This document shows, piece by piece, positions 44,222 to 53,439 of a stretch of DNA of 64,000 nucleotides. The notes under the pieces are model-generated. The model was not told where the DNA came from, made no database searches, and saw only the letters and a program-made list of their open reading frames with translations. The first letter of the stretch is position 1. Every line of letters begins with the position of its first letter. The stretch comes from CALNYZ01 sp942490945 (GTDB taxonomy: Bacteria; Pseudomonadota; Gammaproteobacteria; UBA6429; Thiohalophilaceae). The position numbers were made by a program, and so were the translations under genes. Where the stretch lies: assembly GCA_942490945.1 (NCBI GenBank), contig CALNYZ010000044.1, positions 496,001-560,000 of the forward strand, read 5' to 3'.

Positions 44222-44256
44222 ACAATAAACAGGGACAATAAACAGGGACAGACCAC
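44222..44256 (+). repeat. REP/RAYT-type repeat remnant with tandem AATAAACAGGGAC
   Basis: AATAAACAGGGAC occurs twice in tandem, followed by AGACCACGGTTAATTT. The 13-base AAACAGGGACAGA at 44240-44252 is an inverted copy of 39972-39984, so the two remnants bracket the GNAT/copper region. Confidence 0.5.
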
Positions 44257-44319
44257 GGTTAATTTATATAACATCGTGACAATAAACCATTCCTTTTTTT
44301 TACGGACATACTTTTATTT

Positions 44320-45384
44320 ATGAATAATTTAAAAAACATCGGCTATAGCGACTGGTTTACGAGCCGGGTGGATGATGAACAACTGTCTGCGCACAGTGTT
44401 GCCCGTGTTGTTTCGGTACATAAAGATAGCTACACCGTTACCAAAGGTGGCGCGGCGATTTTTGCAGAGCTGTCAGGTAACCTGCTTTACAACACCGAGT
44501 CGGCCAGTGAACTGCCTACCACGGGTGACTGGGTTTATGCCGATTTTTACGATGATGATACCCATGCCATTATTTTCGGTGTCTTGCCCAGAAAAACACT
44601 TCTGCAAAGAAAGAAAGCCGGCAAGCTGGTTGATTTGCAATTGATCGCGGCCAATATTGATGTCGCCTTCATTATTCAATCGCTAAATGATAATTTTAAT
44701 CTGCGCCGCCTGGAGCGCTATCTGGTGATGGTCAATGAAAGTGGCATTACACCGATCATTCTGCTGAGTAAGTGCGATTTATTGTCCGACGACGAGATTA
44801 ACACCATCAAACAGTCAATTGCGACTATTGCCCCTGCCACCACTGTACTGGCGTTTAGCAATGTAAGCCGGGCGAATATGGATGCCATTATTGATTTACT
44901 AAAACCTGAATCCACCTATTGCCTGTTGGGCTCATCCGGCGTGGGTAAAACGACCTTGCTTAACAGTATACTCGGTCGTGACACGTTTGACACACAGCCC
45001 GTCAGTGAAATGCAAAGCAAGGGACGACACACCACAACCAGCCGTCAACTGGTTCGCCTCGACAACGGCGCAATGATTATCGATACGCCGGGCATGCGCG
45101 AGCTTGGCAGTGTGGCTGTCGAGGGTGGACTGGATGAAACCTTTTATGAAATAGTGGCGCTGTCGAAAATCTGCAAGTTTTCTGACTGTTCGCATAACAA
45201 TGAAAAAGGCTGCGCGATTCTGGCCGCTATAGAAGCCGGTGAGCTGTCCGAACAACGCTATCAAAACTACCTGAAAATAAAAAAAGAAACTGCATTTAAT
45301 GAAATGTCCTATTTGGAAAAGAAAAACAAGGACAAGAATTTTGGCAAACTGATTAAATCAGTCATGAAGAATAAAAAGCGCTAA
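44320..45384 (+). CDS. rsgA: ribosome small subunit-dependent GTPase A (circularly permuted)
   Basis: 354 residues. N-terminal OB fold, circularly permuted GTPase with G4 SKCD (about residues 149-152) before G1 GSSGVGKTTL (about 205) and G3 DTPGMRELG. The C-terminal zinc motif CKFSDCSHNNEKGC is characteristic. It assists late 30S maturation. The N-terminus and G4 (S instead of N) resemble the RsgA paralogue group that follows the 'IGYSDWF' start rather than housekeeping YjeQ, so a second rsgA elsewhere in the genome would not be surprising. Confidence 0.93.
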   Translation: MNNLKNIGYSDWFTSRVDDEQLSAHSVARVVSVHKDSYTVTKGGAAIFAELSGNLLYNTESASELPTTGDWVYADFYDDDTHAIIFGVLPRKTLLQRKKAGKLVDLQLIAANIDVAFIIQSLNDNFNLRRLERYLVMVNESGITPIILLSKCDLLSDDEINTIKQSIATIAPATTVLAFSNVSRANMDAIIDLLKPESTYCLLGSSGVGKTTLLNSILGRDTFDTQPVSEMQSKGRHTTTSRQLVRLDNGAMIIDTPGMRELGSVAVEGGLDETFYEIVALSKICKFSDCSHNNEKGCAILAAIEAGELSEQRYQNYLKIKKETAFNEMSYLEKKNKDKNFGKLIKSVMKNKKR

Positions 45385-45529
45385 GGCACCTTACTCTATA
45401 ATCGGGGGACCAAGACAAACGAGGTCAGATTTATTTGATATGTTCGTGTGTTGTAGATTATAAGAATGTATGATACGCATAACCAGTATAATAATTTACT
45501 CATATATCAGTATTTATTTCTCACTGACT

Positions 45530-46999
45530 CTAATTATACTTAAAAACATGCAAATGACGTTCTTTCCCGGAATATTTATATCCAAAATAGATTTTATCTA
45601 ATGTTGGATGAAGAGAAATCATATTCATAAATCTGTCATCCAGTATGATGAGTTTTATATTTTCAGCGTAAGCTTCTTTAAATAAAGATTCAGATGACAG
45701 CAACAAGCCACTATCTTCGCGATTATGTTGGTAATGTTTTCTCATTCGATATCCAAGCAGAGAAAATATTTCTACGTTTCCCATTTCGTTGAAAATAAAA
45801 GTTCGGGGCGCCAAAATTCGATCATTTTTTGTTATGTTGTATTTTTTCATTATTCCTGCGTGAGTGGACATCATATCCGAGTTACGCCGCTCGAATATAA
45901 TATAACCGTGACCTATGTTTGTAATAATAAACAGGGTCACAAACGCATATAGAGCTATTTTTTTACCGGGCTGAAAAATAGTTTCGATGAAATAATATGA
46001 AATAATAAGCAGTATATAAGGTAACGTATAGAGAAGGTAGACAGTTTTACCTCCGGGTGTAATAACTGCAACAAAAAAACTTAAAATTATAAAATATTTC
46101 AGTGCGTCATAAATTCTCTTGTTGTTCTTTATGCTGCTCCAGTTAGCGTAGACTATAAATACAAATATAATAAAATAGGTTGCTTCGTAAGTATGATGTA
46201 AATATCGTTTTGGTTCTAATATTATTCTTTGTACAAGACTGATGATGCCATATTCTTCACCACCCAGGGCCGGGTCATTATTGAATTGATGCAGGAAGGT
46301 TTGAAAATTCTCTGTGTTTAAAATTTCAAAAAAATACGCTATAAACCCGAGAAAACATCCGAACATAAATAACATAAGATATTTTATTTTTTTGTTTAAC
46401 AATAAAACAAGTGCGCCCGTGGCGACAAAGGTAACCCCGTTCAGGTGAAATAAAGCTGTGATGCCTGCCGCTACACCTGAAAATAAAAATAACATCATAT
46501 TATTATTTTCTTTTGCACTCTGCAGCAGAAGAAACGAAGCGAAGCCCGTCATCATCATCATCAGATCGGGACGGTATTCAAATCCATACTGAATTACAAG
46601 ATTGTTTGAAAAGAAAAAAAACAGAAAAATATAAAAAACATCATTGCTCTCGTGGAGTTGCTTTTTTATATAATACCAAACAAGAACTATAAACATACAA
46701 ATATAGATTAGTGGCAATGACTTCAGAAAATATACATCCCAACCAAATAACCATATTGCCAAAGCACCTTGCCATATATGCAGTTTATGATAAACAAACT
46801 GCCTTGTTTCATAGCCGAGTATTCCCCCAAACAGGTCGGATTTTACAAAACCATTTTGCATAAACCAGTATGCCTGTTCAGCAAACCATGCATCATCGCC
46901 GGTTATCCAGCGCTGATATAGCGAACAGATAAAAATAGTGATCATAATAAACGCTAACCAGGGACTATATTGCTGGATAGCTTGTTTGGAATAGTTCAT
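45530..46999 (-). CDS. GT-C family glycosyltransferase-like membrane protein (GT39/ArnT type)
   Basis: 489 residues from ATG 46999; an upstream TTG at 47029 is possible. About ten to twelve membrane helices. The first loop, WITGDDAWFAEQAYWFMQNG, carries the acidic pair typical of polyprenyl-phosphate-sugar-dependent GT-C enzymes. HKLHIWQGALAIWLFGWDVY and the later pattern fit PMT/ArnT-like proteins. It probably transfers a sugar from a lipid carrier to an envelope acceptor. Strongly AT-rich with many ATA/AAA codons, unlike its flanks, suggesting horizontal transfer. Confidence 0.75.
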   Translation of the reverse strand: MNYSKQAIQQYSPWLAFIMITIFICSLYQRWITGDDAWFAEQAYWFMQNGFVKSDLFGGILGYETRQFVYHKLHIWQGALAIWLFGWDVYFLKSLPLIYICMFIVLVWYYIKKQLHESNDVFYIFLFFFFSNNLVIQYGFEYRPDLMMMMTGFASFLLLQSAKENNNMMLFLFSGVAAGITALFHLNGVTFVATGALVLLLNKKIKYLMLFMFGCFLGFIAYFFEILNTENFQTFLHQFNNDPALGGEEYGIISLVQRIILEPKRYLHHTYEATYFIIFVFIVYANWSSIKNNKRIYDALKYFIILSFFVAVITPGGKTVYLLYTLPYILLIISYYFIETIFQPGKKIALYAFVTLFIITNIGHGYIIFERRNSDMMSTHAGIMKKYNITKNDRILAPRTFIFNEMGNVEIFSLLGYRMRKHYQHNREDSGLLLSSESLFKEAYAENIKLIILDDRFMNMISLHPTLDKIYFGYKYSGKERHLHVFKYN

Positions 47000-47537
47000 T
47001 GCTAATCCGTCTGAAGAGTAATAAATCAATTGGTTTTTTGCGCTAACTTTAACCTTATTTTACAAAGCACATTCTATTGGCAATAACCAATTATATAACA
47101 ATAAACCGCATCGGCGAGAAAATGGTATATATTATTTCCGATAAATTACTTTATGTACATATTATACTTACAAACAGGTGGCGTTGCCTCGTTTATGCTG
47201 CTTAAATCTCATGGCTGTGCCACAACATGTTATTCAGCGTGACAGTAATCACGAATCGTGATTTTATGCAAAGAAATATTACCGGCACTATCCAGTATAT
47301 TCAGGTTAAACGTAATAAATGGAGGTGGATTTTATTTAAACGGTTTAAAGTATATAAAAAGCGCGTCTAATTCGTTTTTTTACTCTGGATCCAATATGAA
47401 TTATGACAATTATGATGTGTAATTTGGTTATAAAAAGCGTATCCTCTTTGGGTGTAAATACACAACAGGTTCCCCGGCGACAACTGACGATGTCACTTGC
47501 TCGCTATTTCTCTTACAACCAACGTGAGGCACTTCAT
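47000..47537. other. gene-free AT-rich region
   Basis: About 540 bases with no ORF I can support. It holds a perfect eight-base-arm palindrome AATCACGA-A-TCGTGATT at 47247-47263, and a 35-codon ATG frame at 47266 with no ribosome site, which I do not call. Probably carries promoters for the divergent GT-C gene and the 47538 gene. Confidence 0.4.
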
Positions 47538-47699
47538 ATGACAATTAAAGTAACCAGGAATCTCGGCCTGCTCTTGCTGGCAATCTGGCTGATACTGGGT
47601 GGCTTGATGCCACTGCTTAATATCGGCTTTTCGGGAGCGAATACCATCATGGCAATCCTCGCGGTCGCTGCTGGTGTGTTGATTTTAATCGGGCGATAA
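47538..47699 (+). CDS. small two-helix membrane protein, 53 aa
   Basis: ATG 47538 preceded by GAGG at eight bases. The 98-codon frame that starts further upstream has no credible start. Two helices (about residues 7-26 and 33-51) separated by a short LNIGFSGA turn. Similar 50-55 residue proteins are common next to stress-related small membrane genes. Function unknown. The GlsB/YeaQ-type gene follows in the same direction. Confidence 0.65.
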   Translation: MTIKVTRNLGLLLLAIWLILGGLMPLLNIGFSGANTIMAILAVAAGVLILIGR

Positions 47700-47799
47700 A
47701 TGAATATATAAAGTGTCGGAGTAATTTTTCTATAATTGCTATTTAAAATTGTTGGCGATAATAAATTCACTCCAACCCTTAAAATAAACTGGAGGCAAC

Positions 47800-48051
47800 A
47801 TGGATATCATCAGCTTATTAATATTTTTAGCCATAGGTGCGCTGGTTGGGTGGCTTGCCGGCCTTATCGTCAAGGGAAAAGGTTTTGGTGTTATCGGAAA
47901 TATTATTGTCGGAATTGTTGGCGCACTATTGGGTGGATATTTATTCGGTTTGCTTGGCATAACAACCGGCGGCTTTTTAGGCTCTATCATCATGGCGACT
48001 ATAGGCGCTGTTATTTTGTTATACCTGATTGGTGTAATTAAAAAGATATAA
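47800..48051 (+). CDS. GlsB/YeaQ/YmgE family stress-response membrane protein
   Basis: 83 residues with the transglycosylase-associated-protein pattern: GALVGWLAGLIVKGKGFGVIGNI, then a Gly-rich helix GIVGALLGGYLFGLLG and a third helix. Inner-membrane protein of unknown activity, induced by stress or stationary phase in relatives. GGAGG lies seven to eight bases before the ATG. Followed by an inverted repeat rather than a T-tract terminator. Confidence 0.92.
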   Translation: MDIISLLIFLAIGALVGWLAGLIVKGKGFGVIGNIIVGIVGALLGGYLFGLLGITTGGFLGSIIMATIGAVILLYLIGVIKKI

Positions 48052-48121
48052 CACTCTAGCAACTAAAAACCCTGGCTAACTTGCAGCACATCCACCCTGT
48101 CGACACGATGGAAAACCTGAA

Positions 48122-48151
48122 ATTCCGGACAAGCGCTGCACTTTCCGGAAT
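48122..48151. repeat. inverted repeat downstream of the YeaQ-type gene
   Basis: Arms ATTCCGGA / TCCGGAAT (eight bases) with a 14-base loop and no T-run. It lies between the convergent YeaQ-type gene and beta-helix gene. Possible mRNA-stabilising stem. Confidence 0.4.
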
Positions 48152-48238
48152 GACGAACAAAATGTTGTGTATATAGCATACGGGGGAAAAAGCTATCCTC
48201 CTAACCAGTCCTTGATTATGTCGTTATAACTTCAGCTC

Positions 48239-49660
48239 TCACTGCACACTTATTAACACAGGTGGATTGGGCGCAATGGTATCGCCTGAGCGACCAATGA
48301 CCTCATTCCCCACTACAAATGCACCCGCTGCGATTGTGTCATTCGTGTCGCCATCCCCATCGAGATCCATTATATCGACGCCCAGTGTCAGCGCCGGTGA
48401 CCCCGGGATTAATCTGTAATCGCTTGGCCGGTTCATGTATTGAGGGTCTGTTGTTATCGCATTCAGATCATCATTAATGCCGGTTTGCCAGGCAGCCAGC
48501 GTATTATAAATTGTACCGGCATTGGCCCATTGTGTTGTGACAAAATAATTGTTGTAGTCAGTAATATATTCCTTGGTGGTCGACACCCAGGCATTAAAAG
48601 CTGTGTACGTATTGGTAATTATATTGTTCTGAATGACAAGATTTTCCTGGTTTAATGATGAAGTAACATACATGCCGTTTTCAACATTATCTATGGTGTT
48701 GTTCGCAACAATATAATTCCGGGTGTTTTCCGCCAGGTTGATACCCAGATTATCAATCCACACGCCGTCACGAATTACGTTTTGCACAATATAGTTTTGA
48801 CCTATTGTATTCGAATAGGAAACACGCACGCCCTTGCGTACCCCGTAGATTAGATTTTTTCGAATCGTAATATTATAGTTGTCATTACCTTTCGGAAAAA
48901 TGCCGCTGCCCGCATCGGTTATTTCATTGTGTTCGATCAAGACATCGTGGCTACCATAAAGCATTATCCCGGCGCTGTTATGATGCCACATCGCGTCGTC
49001 TGAATCGTTTGGTGGCGTGCCCCGGTCATGAATACCGCGAATCAGGTTATTTCGCAACACCACATTATTGGAATTTTCAACTCGTATGCCGTTGTGATTG
49101 TCTCGATAGGTACTGGTTACTCCCTCCACAATACAGTTCTCGATGATGACATGGTGTGAACTGAAAATGGTTATGGGCCCGGTATCCGGCGCATGCGGTG
49201 CGAAGGCTTCGTTAATATAAAACCCATCCCATTTGATATAGTCGTTTCGATAAATTCCGCCCTGTCCAGCGCCAATCACAGATCCATTCCCCGAGCTGAG
49301 ACGCAACTCAACACGTCCAACAGCCTGGAATGTGATATAGCCATTTACAATGTCGCCACTGTTAACACTCATAAAAGATGGTACAGATCGTGAACCATTA
49401 CCGGGCACAGTGTATATCCCCGCCTGCACGAACACGGTATCCCCTGCCTGGGCTGCCTCACTCTGATCTTGCAAGTTCCATGAATCACCACCAAATACCG
49501 CGCGGCGTAGAGTTGCCCACGGCGTTGCCGCGCTGTTGGCTGCATAACTTACCGAATCATTCCCCGTTGCTGCATCAACATAAAGATCTTTGGCATAGGC
49601 CATAACAGGAATCGACATTAAGATCAGTAATGTAAGTTGTTTTATAAATCTGTTAATCAT
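48239..49660 (-). CDS. secreted right-handed parallel beta-helix repeat protein
   Basis: 473 residues from ATG 49660. Signal peptide ending MAYA-KD, then DLYVDAATGNDS and a long series of beta-helix rungs with Asn ladders (VVLRNNLIRGI, VLIEHNEITDA, ITIRKNLIYGV, YIVANNTIDNV, LVIQNNIITNT). Such proteins are often polysaccharide lyases or hydrolases or adhesins; no catalytic set can be assigned. The C-terminus has MDLDGDGDTNDTIAAGAFVVG, a likely Ca-binding loop, then stops abruptly at APNPPVLISVQ, as though a following domain were missing. It starts two bases after the lipoprotein stop. Confidence 0.82.
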   Translation of the reverse strand: MINRFIKQLTLLILMSIPVMAYAKDLYVDAATGNDSVSYAANSAATPWATLRRAVFGGDSWNLQDQSEAAQAGDTVFVQAGIYTVPGNGSRSVPSFMSVNSGDIVNGYITFQAVGRVELRLSSGNGSVIGAGQGGIYRNDYIKWDGFYINEAFAPHAPDTGPITIFSSHHVIIENCIVEGVTSTYRDNHNGIRVENSNNVVLRNNLIRGIHDRGTPPNDSDDAMWHHNSAGIMLYGSHDVLIEHNEITDAGSGIFPKGNDNYNITIRKNLIYGVRKGVRVSYSNTIGQNYIVQNVIRDGVWIDNLGINLAENTRNYIVANNTIDNVENGMYVTSSLNQENLVIQNNIITNTYTAFNAWVSTTKEYITDYNNYFVTTQWANAGTIYNTLAAWQTGINDDLNAITTDPQYMNRPSDYRLIPGSPALTLGVDIMDLDGDGDTNDTIAAGAFVVGNEVIGRSGDTIAPNPPVLISVQ

Positions 49661-49662
49661 GA

Positions 49663-50088
49663 TCAAGGCACCGCCATACTTTGTGAAGCAGAATAGACAC
49701 TGAGATTTCCTGATGTGTCGACAGCCTGTACTGCAAACGTGTAATTGCCACTTACAAGACCTGTTACGGTATAACTTGTCGCAAGGGGATTATTAAGTGT
49801 GTAAGAATTGGGATAGTTTCCCGGTCCCGGGCCCCAGGATATTTTAAAACCCGCCAGGTCAGTTATTAATGAGTTGTCCGTATTATGTGATGGCGCAGAC
49901 CAGTTAACTGTTACCTGTCCGGGAGATGGTGCAGGCGGTGATGGCGGTGAGGTTACTGGTGGCGTGTTGCCTGTATTACTGCTACTACCATTGTTATCTG
50001 ATGTACTTTCATCACTACCACCGCCGCATGATGCTATGAGCAGAGTAATAACGATTACAAAAGACAATTTTATAGTGGAATGATTCAT
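49663..50088 (-). CDS. fibronectin type III lipoprotein
   Basis: 141 residues. Signal peptide with lipobox LLIASC (Cys21), a Gly/Ser/Asn and Pro-rich linker to about residue 57, then one FnIII domain (VTVNWSAPSHNTDNS, SYTVTGLVSGNYTFAVQAVDTSG). It would sit on the outer membrane, presenting a binding module. Directly upstream of the beta-helix gene with a TGATCATG junction, so the two are made together. Poly-Gly after the Cys resembles the tiny lipoprotein at 15585. Confidence 0.8.
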   Translation of the reverse strand: MNHSTIKLSFVIVITLLIASCGGGSDESTSDNNGSSSNTGNTPPVTSPPSPPAPSPGQVTVNWSAPSHNTDNSLITDLAGFKISWGPGPGNYPNSYTLNNPLATSYTVTGLVSGNYTFAVQAVDTSGNLSVYSASQSMAVP

Positions 50089-50443
50089 ACGGTACCTGTC
50101 TCCGCAATAAGAGCGACTTGATTATTATTTTCATGTCACCCTAGACGCAATTAACCATGCATGACTATCGACTCACGACAAATGGCAGCAATTAACTGAT
50201 AAGTGTAAAAAGTAATATCGGTAAAATAGATACGCGGCAATCAAGTGTGAACTCGATCACATTTTTTGGCGCGCATTGTTTGACCATCTTTACCATGAAA
50301 GAGACTTGAAACGTAACTGACTATCGCTGCAATTAAATGTGACGGTGAATTGTAGAGGGTAGAATAAAATATCAGGGATAGCCCTGACCAACCATGAAAG
50401 TTAAATTGACTGTTGCTGTGTCTCTACGCATTTTATACGTTCA
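50089..50443. other. gene-free region
   Basis: About 355 bases upstream of the lipoprotein gene and downstream of the 488-aa gene. No ORF, RNA gene or clear terminator was seen. It presumably holds the minus-strand promoter for the lipoprotein/beta-helix pair. Confidence 0.4.
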
Positions 50444-51910
50444 TTATCCCGCATTCATATTTTTACTTATCAGTTCACCTGAAAATGGATCAATATCAAT
50501 ACTGATCTCACCATCATCAGAATAATAAACGGTATTCCACACAGCGCGTGCTGCCTGAATCTGGAAGGTATAGACCATGTCATACAGCTCCCCGGCAGGT
50601 ACACCCAGGTAGCCATTGATACGTTCAATCACCGTTTCGAAATTAAGTGAATCGGTCAGGTTTTCCGGCAGCAATTCATGTTCTTCAAACTGGTAGTTAT
50701 CAAACTCATCATAATCGAACAAGTCGATATCGTTTTCCTGAAAACTGCCGGTTTGTGTTGCCGGAACGAATTGCAGCATCATAGCGATACGTGTTTTCAT
50801 CTTGCGTGCGTCATGGTCGTGTATCTGCTGGTAGCTGAGCTCCACTGTATCGATAGTCATCACACCGTTCGTGTACGTGACCAGCAAACTGATGCTGTAC
50901 GGCATTGACTGCATGCCCATCCGCATGACCTGTGGTTGCGCATGCGCCAGGGCATCCGCTACGTTTTCAATTACGCCTTCGTATTTAAATTCATGCGTGT
51001 AATCCGACGTCTCATACGCAGCCTGTTCCGGGTTGATACCGACATGCCGCATCAGATCCTCAGCATTGGTTTGTAATTTTTTACGGTAAAATTCGGATGT
51101 CGGCCACAGGGTCTGCCAGGCCGATACCACCGCTCCCTTCCAGGTCAATTTAATGCGGCCCTGTTGTTTGTCGAGATACATCAGTCCACGCTGGATATTG
51201 GCACCGTACATCATGCGCACCTCGTCATTCATCAGTAACTCCGGGTTGCTCATCATCAGTTCCAGCATCTTGTCATTACACGAACACTTGAGCGCAGTCA
51301 TCATGCGCCTGGCAAGATAATACAGTTCAACCGAGGAGTAATAAGGAAGAAAAATTCGTAAACGTCCCGGCATCGGCAGGAACGGTTCCAGCGAGGTGTT
51401 GTTCGAAACATCCATAAATTTACCATCGTGCACACAACTGAACTCGCAACCCTCAATATCCAGCGCAGGATCTTTCGCCTTGTCCATCTTGATATAGATT
51501 ATTCCGACTGCCATATGATCAGCGCGATTGGCCATGGTGAGAGAATAGATGGTCTGGCTCGGGACCGCATCGGCACAACTGATATAGCAACCGGTCTCGA
51601 ATCCCAATTGCTCGAAGCGAATGCGTGTCTCTTCCAGATAGCGCCACACTGTATTCGGTAACAAGTCTGGCTCGATTGAGGAAAAGGCCAGCGTGGACTT
51701 GATAGACATGGTTATCTTTGCAATCGGCATAATGACCAGCATATCGAATACCATGGCAATCGGGGCGAACAACCATTTCAGCAGCAGGAACAAGCCATAT
51801 ATCAGACGCAACACACTGGGAAAAAAGAATGCGATGCCACGAAATTTCAGGCGGATCCACAAACTCACGTGCGGCCTGACGTACTGCTGCTCTGTTTCGG
51901 TCTCGTTCAT
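50444..51910 (-). CDS. hypothetical protein with N-terminal membrane hairpin, 488 aa
   Basis: Not recognised. Two closely spaced hydrophobic stretches (about residues 27-47 and 50-70) followed by a ~410-residue soluble region. That region has no Gly-rich nucleotide motif or metal cluster, though there is CSCNDK near residue 210 and CEFSC near 155. It has an acidic low-complexity patch (DIDLFDYDEFDNYQFEEHE) near residue 400. Base composition and codon use look like local housekeeping genes. Preceded by AAGGGGGAA, a good ribosome site. Stands alone. Confidence 0.72.
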   Translation of the reverse strand: MNETETEQQYVRPHVSLWIRLKFRGIAFFFPSVLRLIYGLFLLLKWLFAPIAMVFDMLVIMPIAKITMSIKSTLAFSSIEPDLLPNTVWRYLEETRIRFEQLGFETGCYISCADAVPSQTIYSLTMANRADHMAVGIIYIKMDKAKDPALDIEGCEFSCVHDGKFMDVSNNTSLEPFLPMPGRLRIFLPYYSSVELYYLARRMMTALKCSCNDKMLELMMSNPELLMNDEVRMMYGANIQRGLMYLDKQQGRIKLTWKGAVVSAWQTLWPTSEFYRKKLQTNAEDLMRHVGINPEQAAYETSDYTHEFKYEGVIENVADALAHAQPQVMRMGMQSMPYSISLLVTYTNGVMTIDTVELSYQQIHDHDARKMKTRIAMMLQFVPATQTGSFQENDIDLFDYDEFDNYQFEEHELLPENLTDSLNFETVIERINGYLGVPAGELYDMVYTFQIQAARAVWNTVYYSDDGEISIDIDPFSGELISKNMNAG

Positions 51911-52123
51911 TTTTCCCCCTTGCGATAAATATTCCGATCAGATTTGTAATTAAAGTAAAGTATAGCCTGTCAAAGATTATTTGGAATATTTAAGGTCAGA
52001 GTAAAATTATGCATATGCCGGTACCAGACTCCGCGGTAGATAGTCTGTAGTTAAAAATTGGATAGTATATTCAGTTCTGATCATTTAGTATGGTGACCAG
52101 TATATAGTTATCTGCGGGCATAA

Positions 52124-53404
52124 ATGCAATACAGACAATATTACGTTTTATTATTGTCACTCTGGTTATTTATTTCCAGCGGACAAACGGTGCATGCAGA
52201 AATCAGTGAAACGCTAAAGAAGAAACTATCTATCATGAATGTTGGTACCGCGTTCAGCGTGGCGCCCGGTTTTATTGTTACCAACAAACATGTCGTCGGT
52301 GAAGAGAAAAACGTTGTGTTTTTAACGTCAGACGAGACGAGTTATGCAGGGCGATGGATTGCTGATGATCCTGACAATGATTTGTCGCTGTTTTATGCCG
52401 AGACAGCAAAAACTGCTATCAAACCGCTTCCCCTGGCAAACCAGCAAGGACATCTTGGCGAGTCGGTATTTACCATAGGATTTCCACATCCAAACGTTCT
52501 GGGGCTCAGCCCTAAACTCACAACAGGTATAATCAATGCCACCAGTGGATTCGAGGATAATCCGAATACATACCAGGTTTCAGTGCAGTTACAATCCGGT
52601 AATAGTGGCGGCCCGTTGATAAATACTCGTGGCGAAGTTCTTGGTGTAACATCAATGAAACTGAATGCCGAACGCTTGTACAAACTTACCGGAGATATTC
52701 CGCAAAACATCAACTACGCAATCAAGGCGGAACCGTTGAAACGCTTGCTCGATAAAGTGCACGCCAGGTGGAAAGTCAAAACGCAGTCTGCAAAGAACCG
52801 CCCTTTGACTGACATGGCCGCCGAACTGAAAAACAATATAGTACTTGTACTGGCTGGCAACACAAAACTGCAGCTGGTCGGACCTGACAATGATAACCCG
52901 CTGGACAAAAGTTTATTTACCAATGATATTCAGCGCAAGCAGAAATTTGCCGTATTTGTATATGCTGCACCTGAGGGACGCGTTGAGTTGGAAGACTACC
53001 AGAATGAATTAACAACCAAAACCTATTCTAACTATGTCTTTGACGTGGTGAGTGATGAACTGAAGAAGCTCAGCGACAAGTCGGTCAATATCAGCTTCAA
53101 GCGTAAAGCCAAAAAAGCAATCGACTATTTACAGATAACTGAAAACAAAAGTAAAAGCCTGGCGCTCTGCCAAAAAGAAAAAATTCAAACCATTTTATCC
53201 GTTGAATATGACGTAAAAACCGGTCTGGTTTCTCGTAATGTCAATTTTCGTATTTTTGATTGTGAATCAAAATTCAATTACAAACAGACGGTCAACATTT
53301 CCTATCATCACGCCGACAAGTTTGCCACCGAAGTTCAGTTTCGCGACAAATTTTTCCAATTTATCAATTCCATGCCGTCAAAAATATTATGGACAGGCAG
53401 ATAA
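52124..53404 (+). CDS. periplasmic trypsin-like serine protease (S1C/HtrA-type catalytic domain)
   Basis: 426 residues. Signal peptide (cleavage near VHA-E), then a chymotrypsin-fold protease with the complete triad: His56 in VTNKHVV, Asp86 in DNDLSLF and Ser161 in SGNSGGPL. No PDZ domain follows. Instead there is a C-terminal domain of about 200 residues, unrecognised, with beta-alpha character (VVSDELKKLSDKSVNISF). It may degrade or sense envelope proteins. Convergent with rlmI. Confidence 0.85.
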   Translation: MQYRQYYVLLLSLWLFISSGQTVHAEISETLKKKLSIMNVGTAFSVAPGFIVTNKHVVGEEKNVVFLTSDETSYAGRWIADDPDNDLSLFYAETAKTAIKPLPLANQQGHLGESVFTIGFPHPNVLGLSPKLTTGIINATSGFEDNPNTYQVSVQLQSGNSGGPLINTRGEVLGVTSMKLNAERLYKLTGDIPQNINYAIKAEPLKRLLDKVHARWKVKTQSAKNRPLTDMAAELKNNIVLVLAGNTKLQLVGPDNDNPLDKSLFTNDIQRKQKFAVFVYAAPEGRVELEDYQNELTTKTYSNYVFDVVSDELKKLSDKSVNISFKRKAKKAIDYLQITENKSKSLALCQKEKIQTILSVEYDVKTGLVSRNVNFRIFDCESKFNYKQTVNISYHHADKFATEVQFRDKFFQFINSMPSKILWTGR

Positions 53405-53439
53405 TACAGTCAAGCTGATAATACTTCCCTCACGTCTCA

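Noticed and set aside
44222..44250. Possible CRISPR or minisatellite from the tandem AATAAACAGGGAC
   Set aside because: Only two units with no spacers. Better explained as a REP-like repeat remnant. No CRISPR array or cas gene is present in the window.
47266..47373. 35-codon ATG frame in the 47 kb gap
   Set aside because: No ribosome site, no recognisable features, and a very basic random-like composition.
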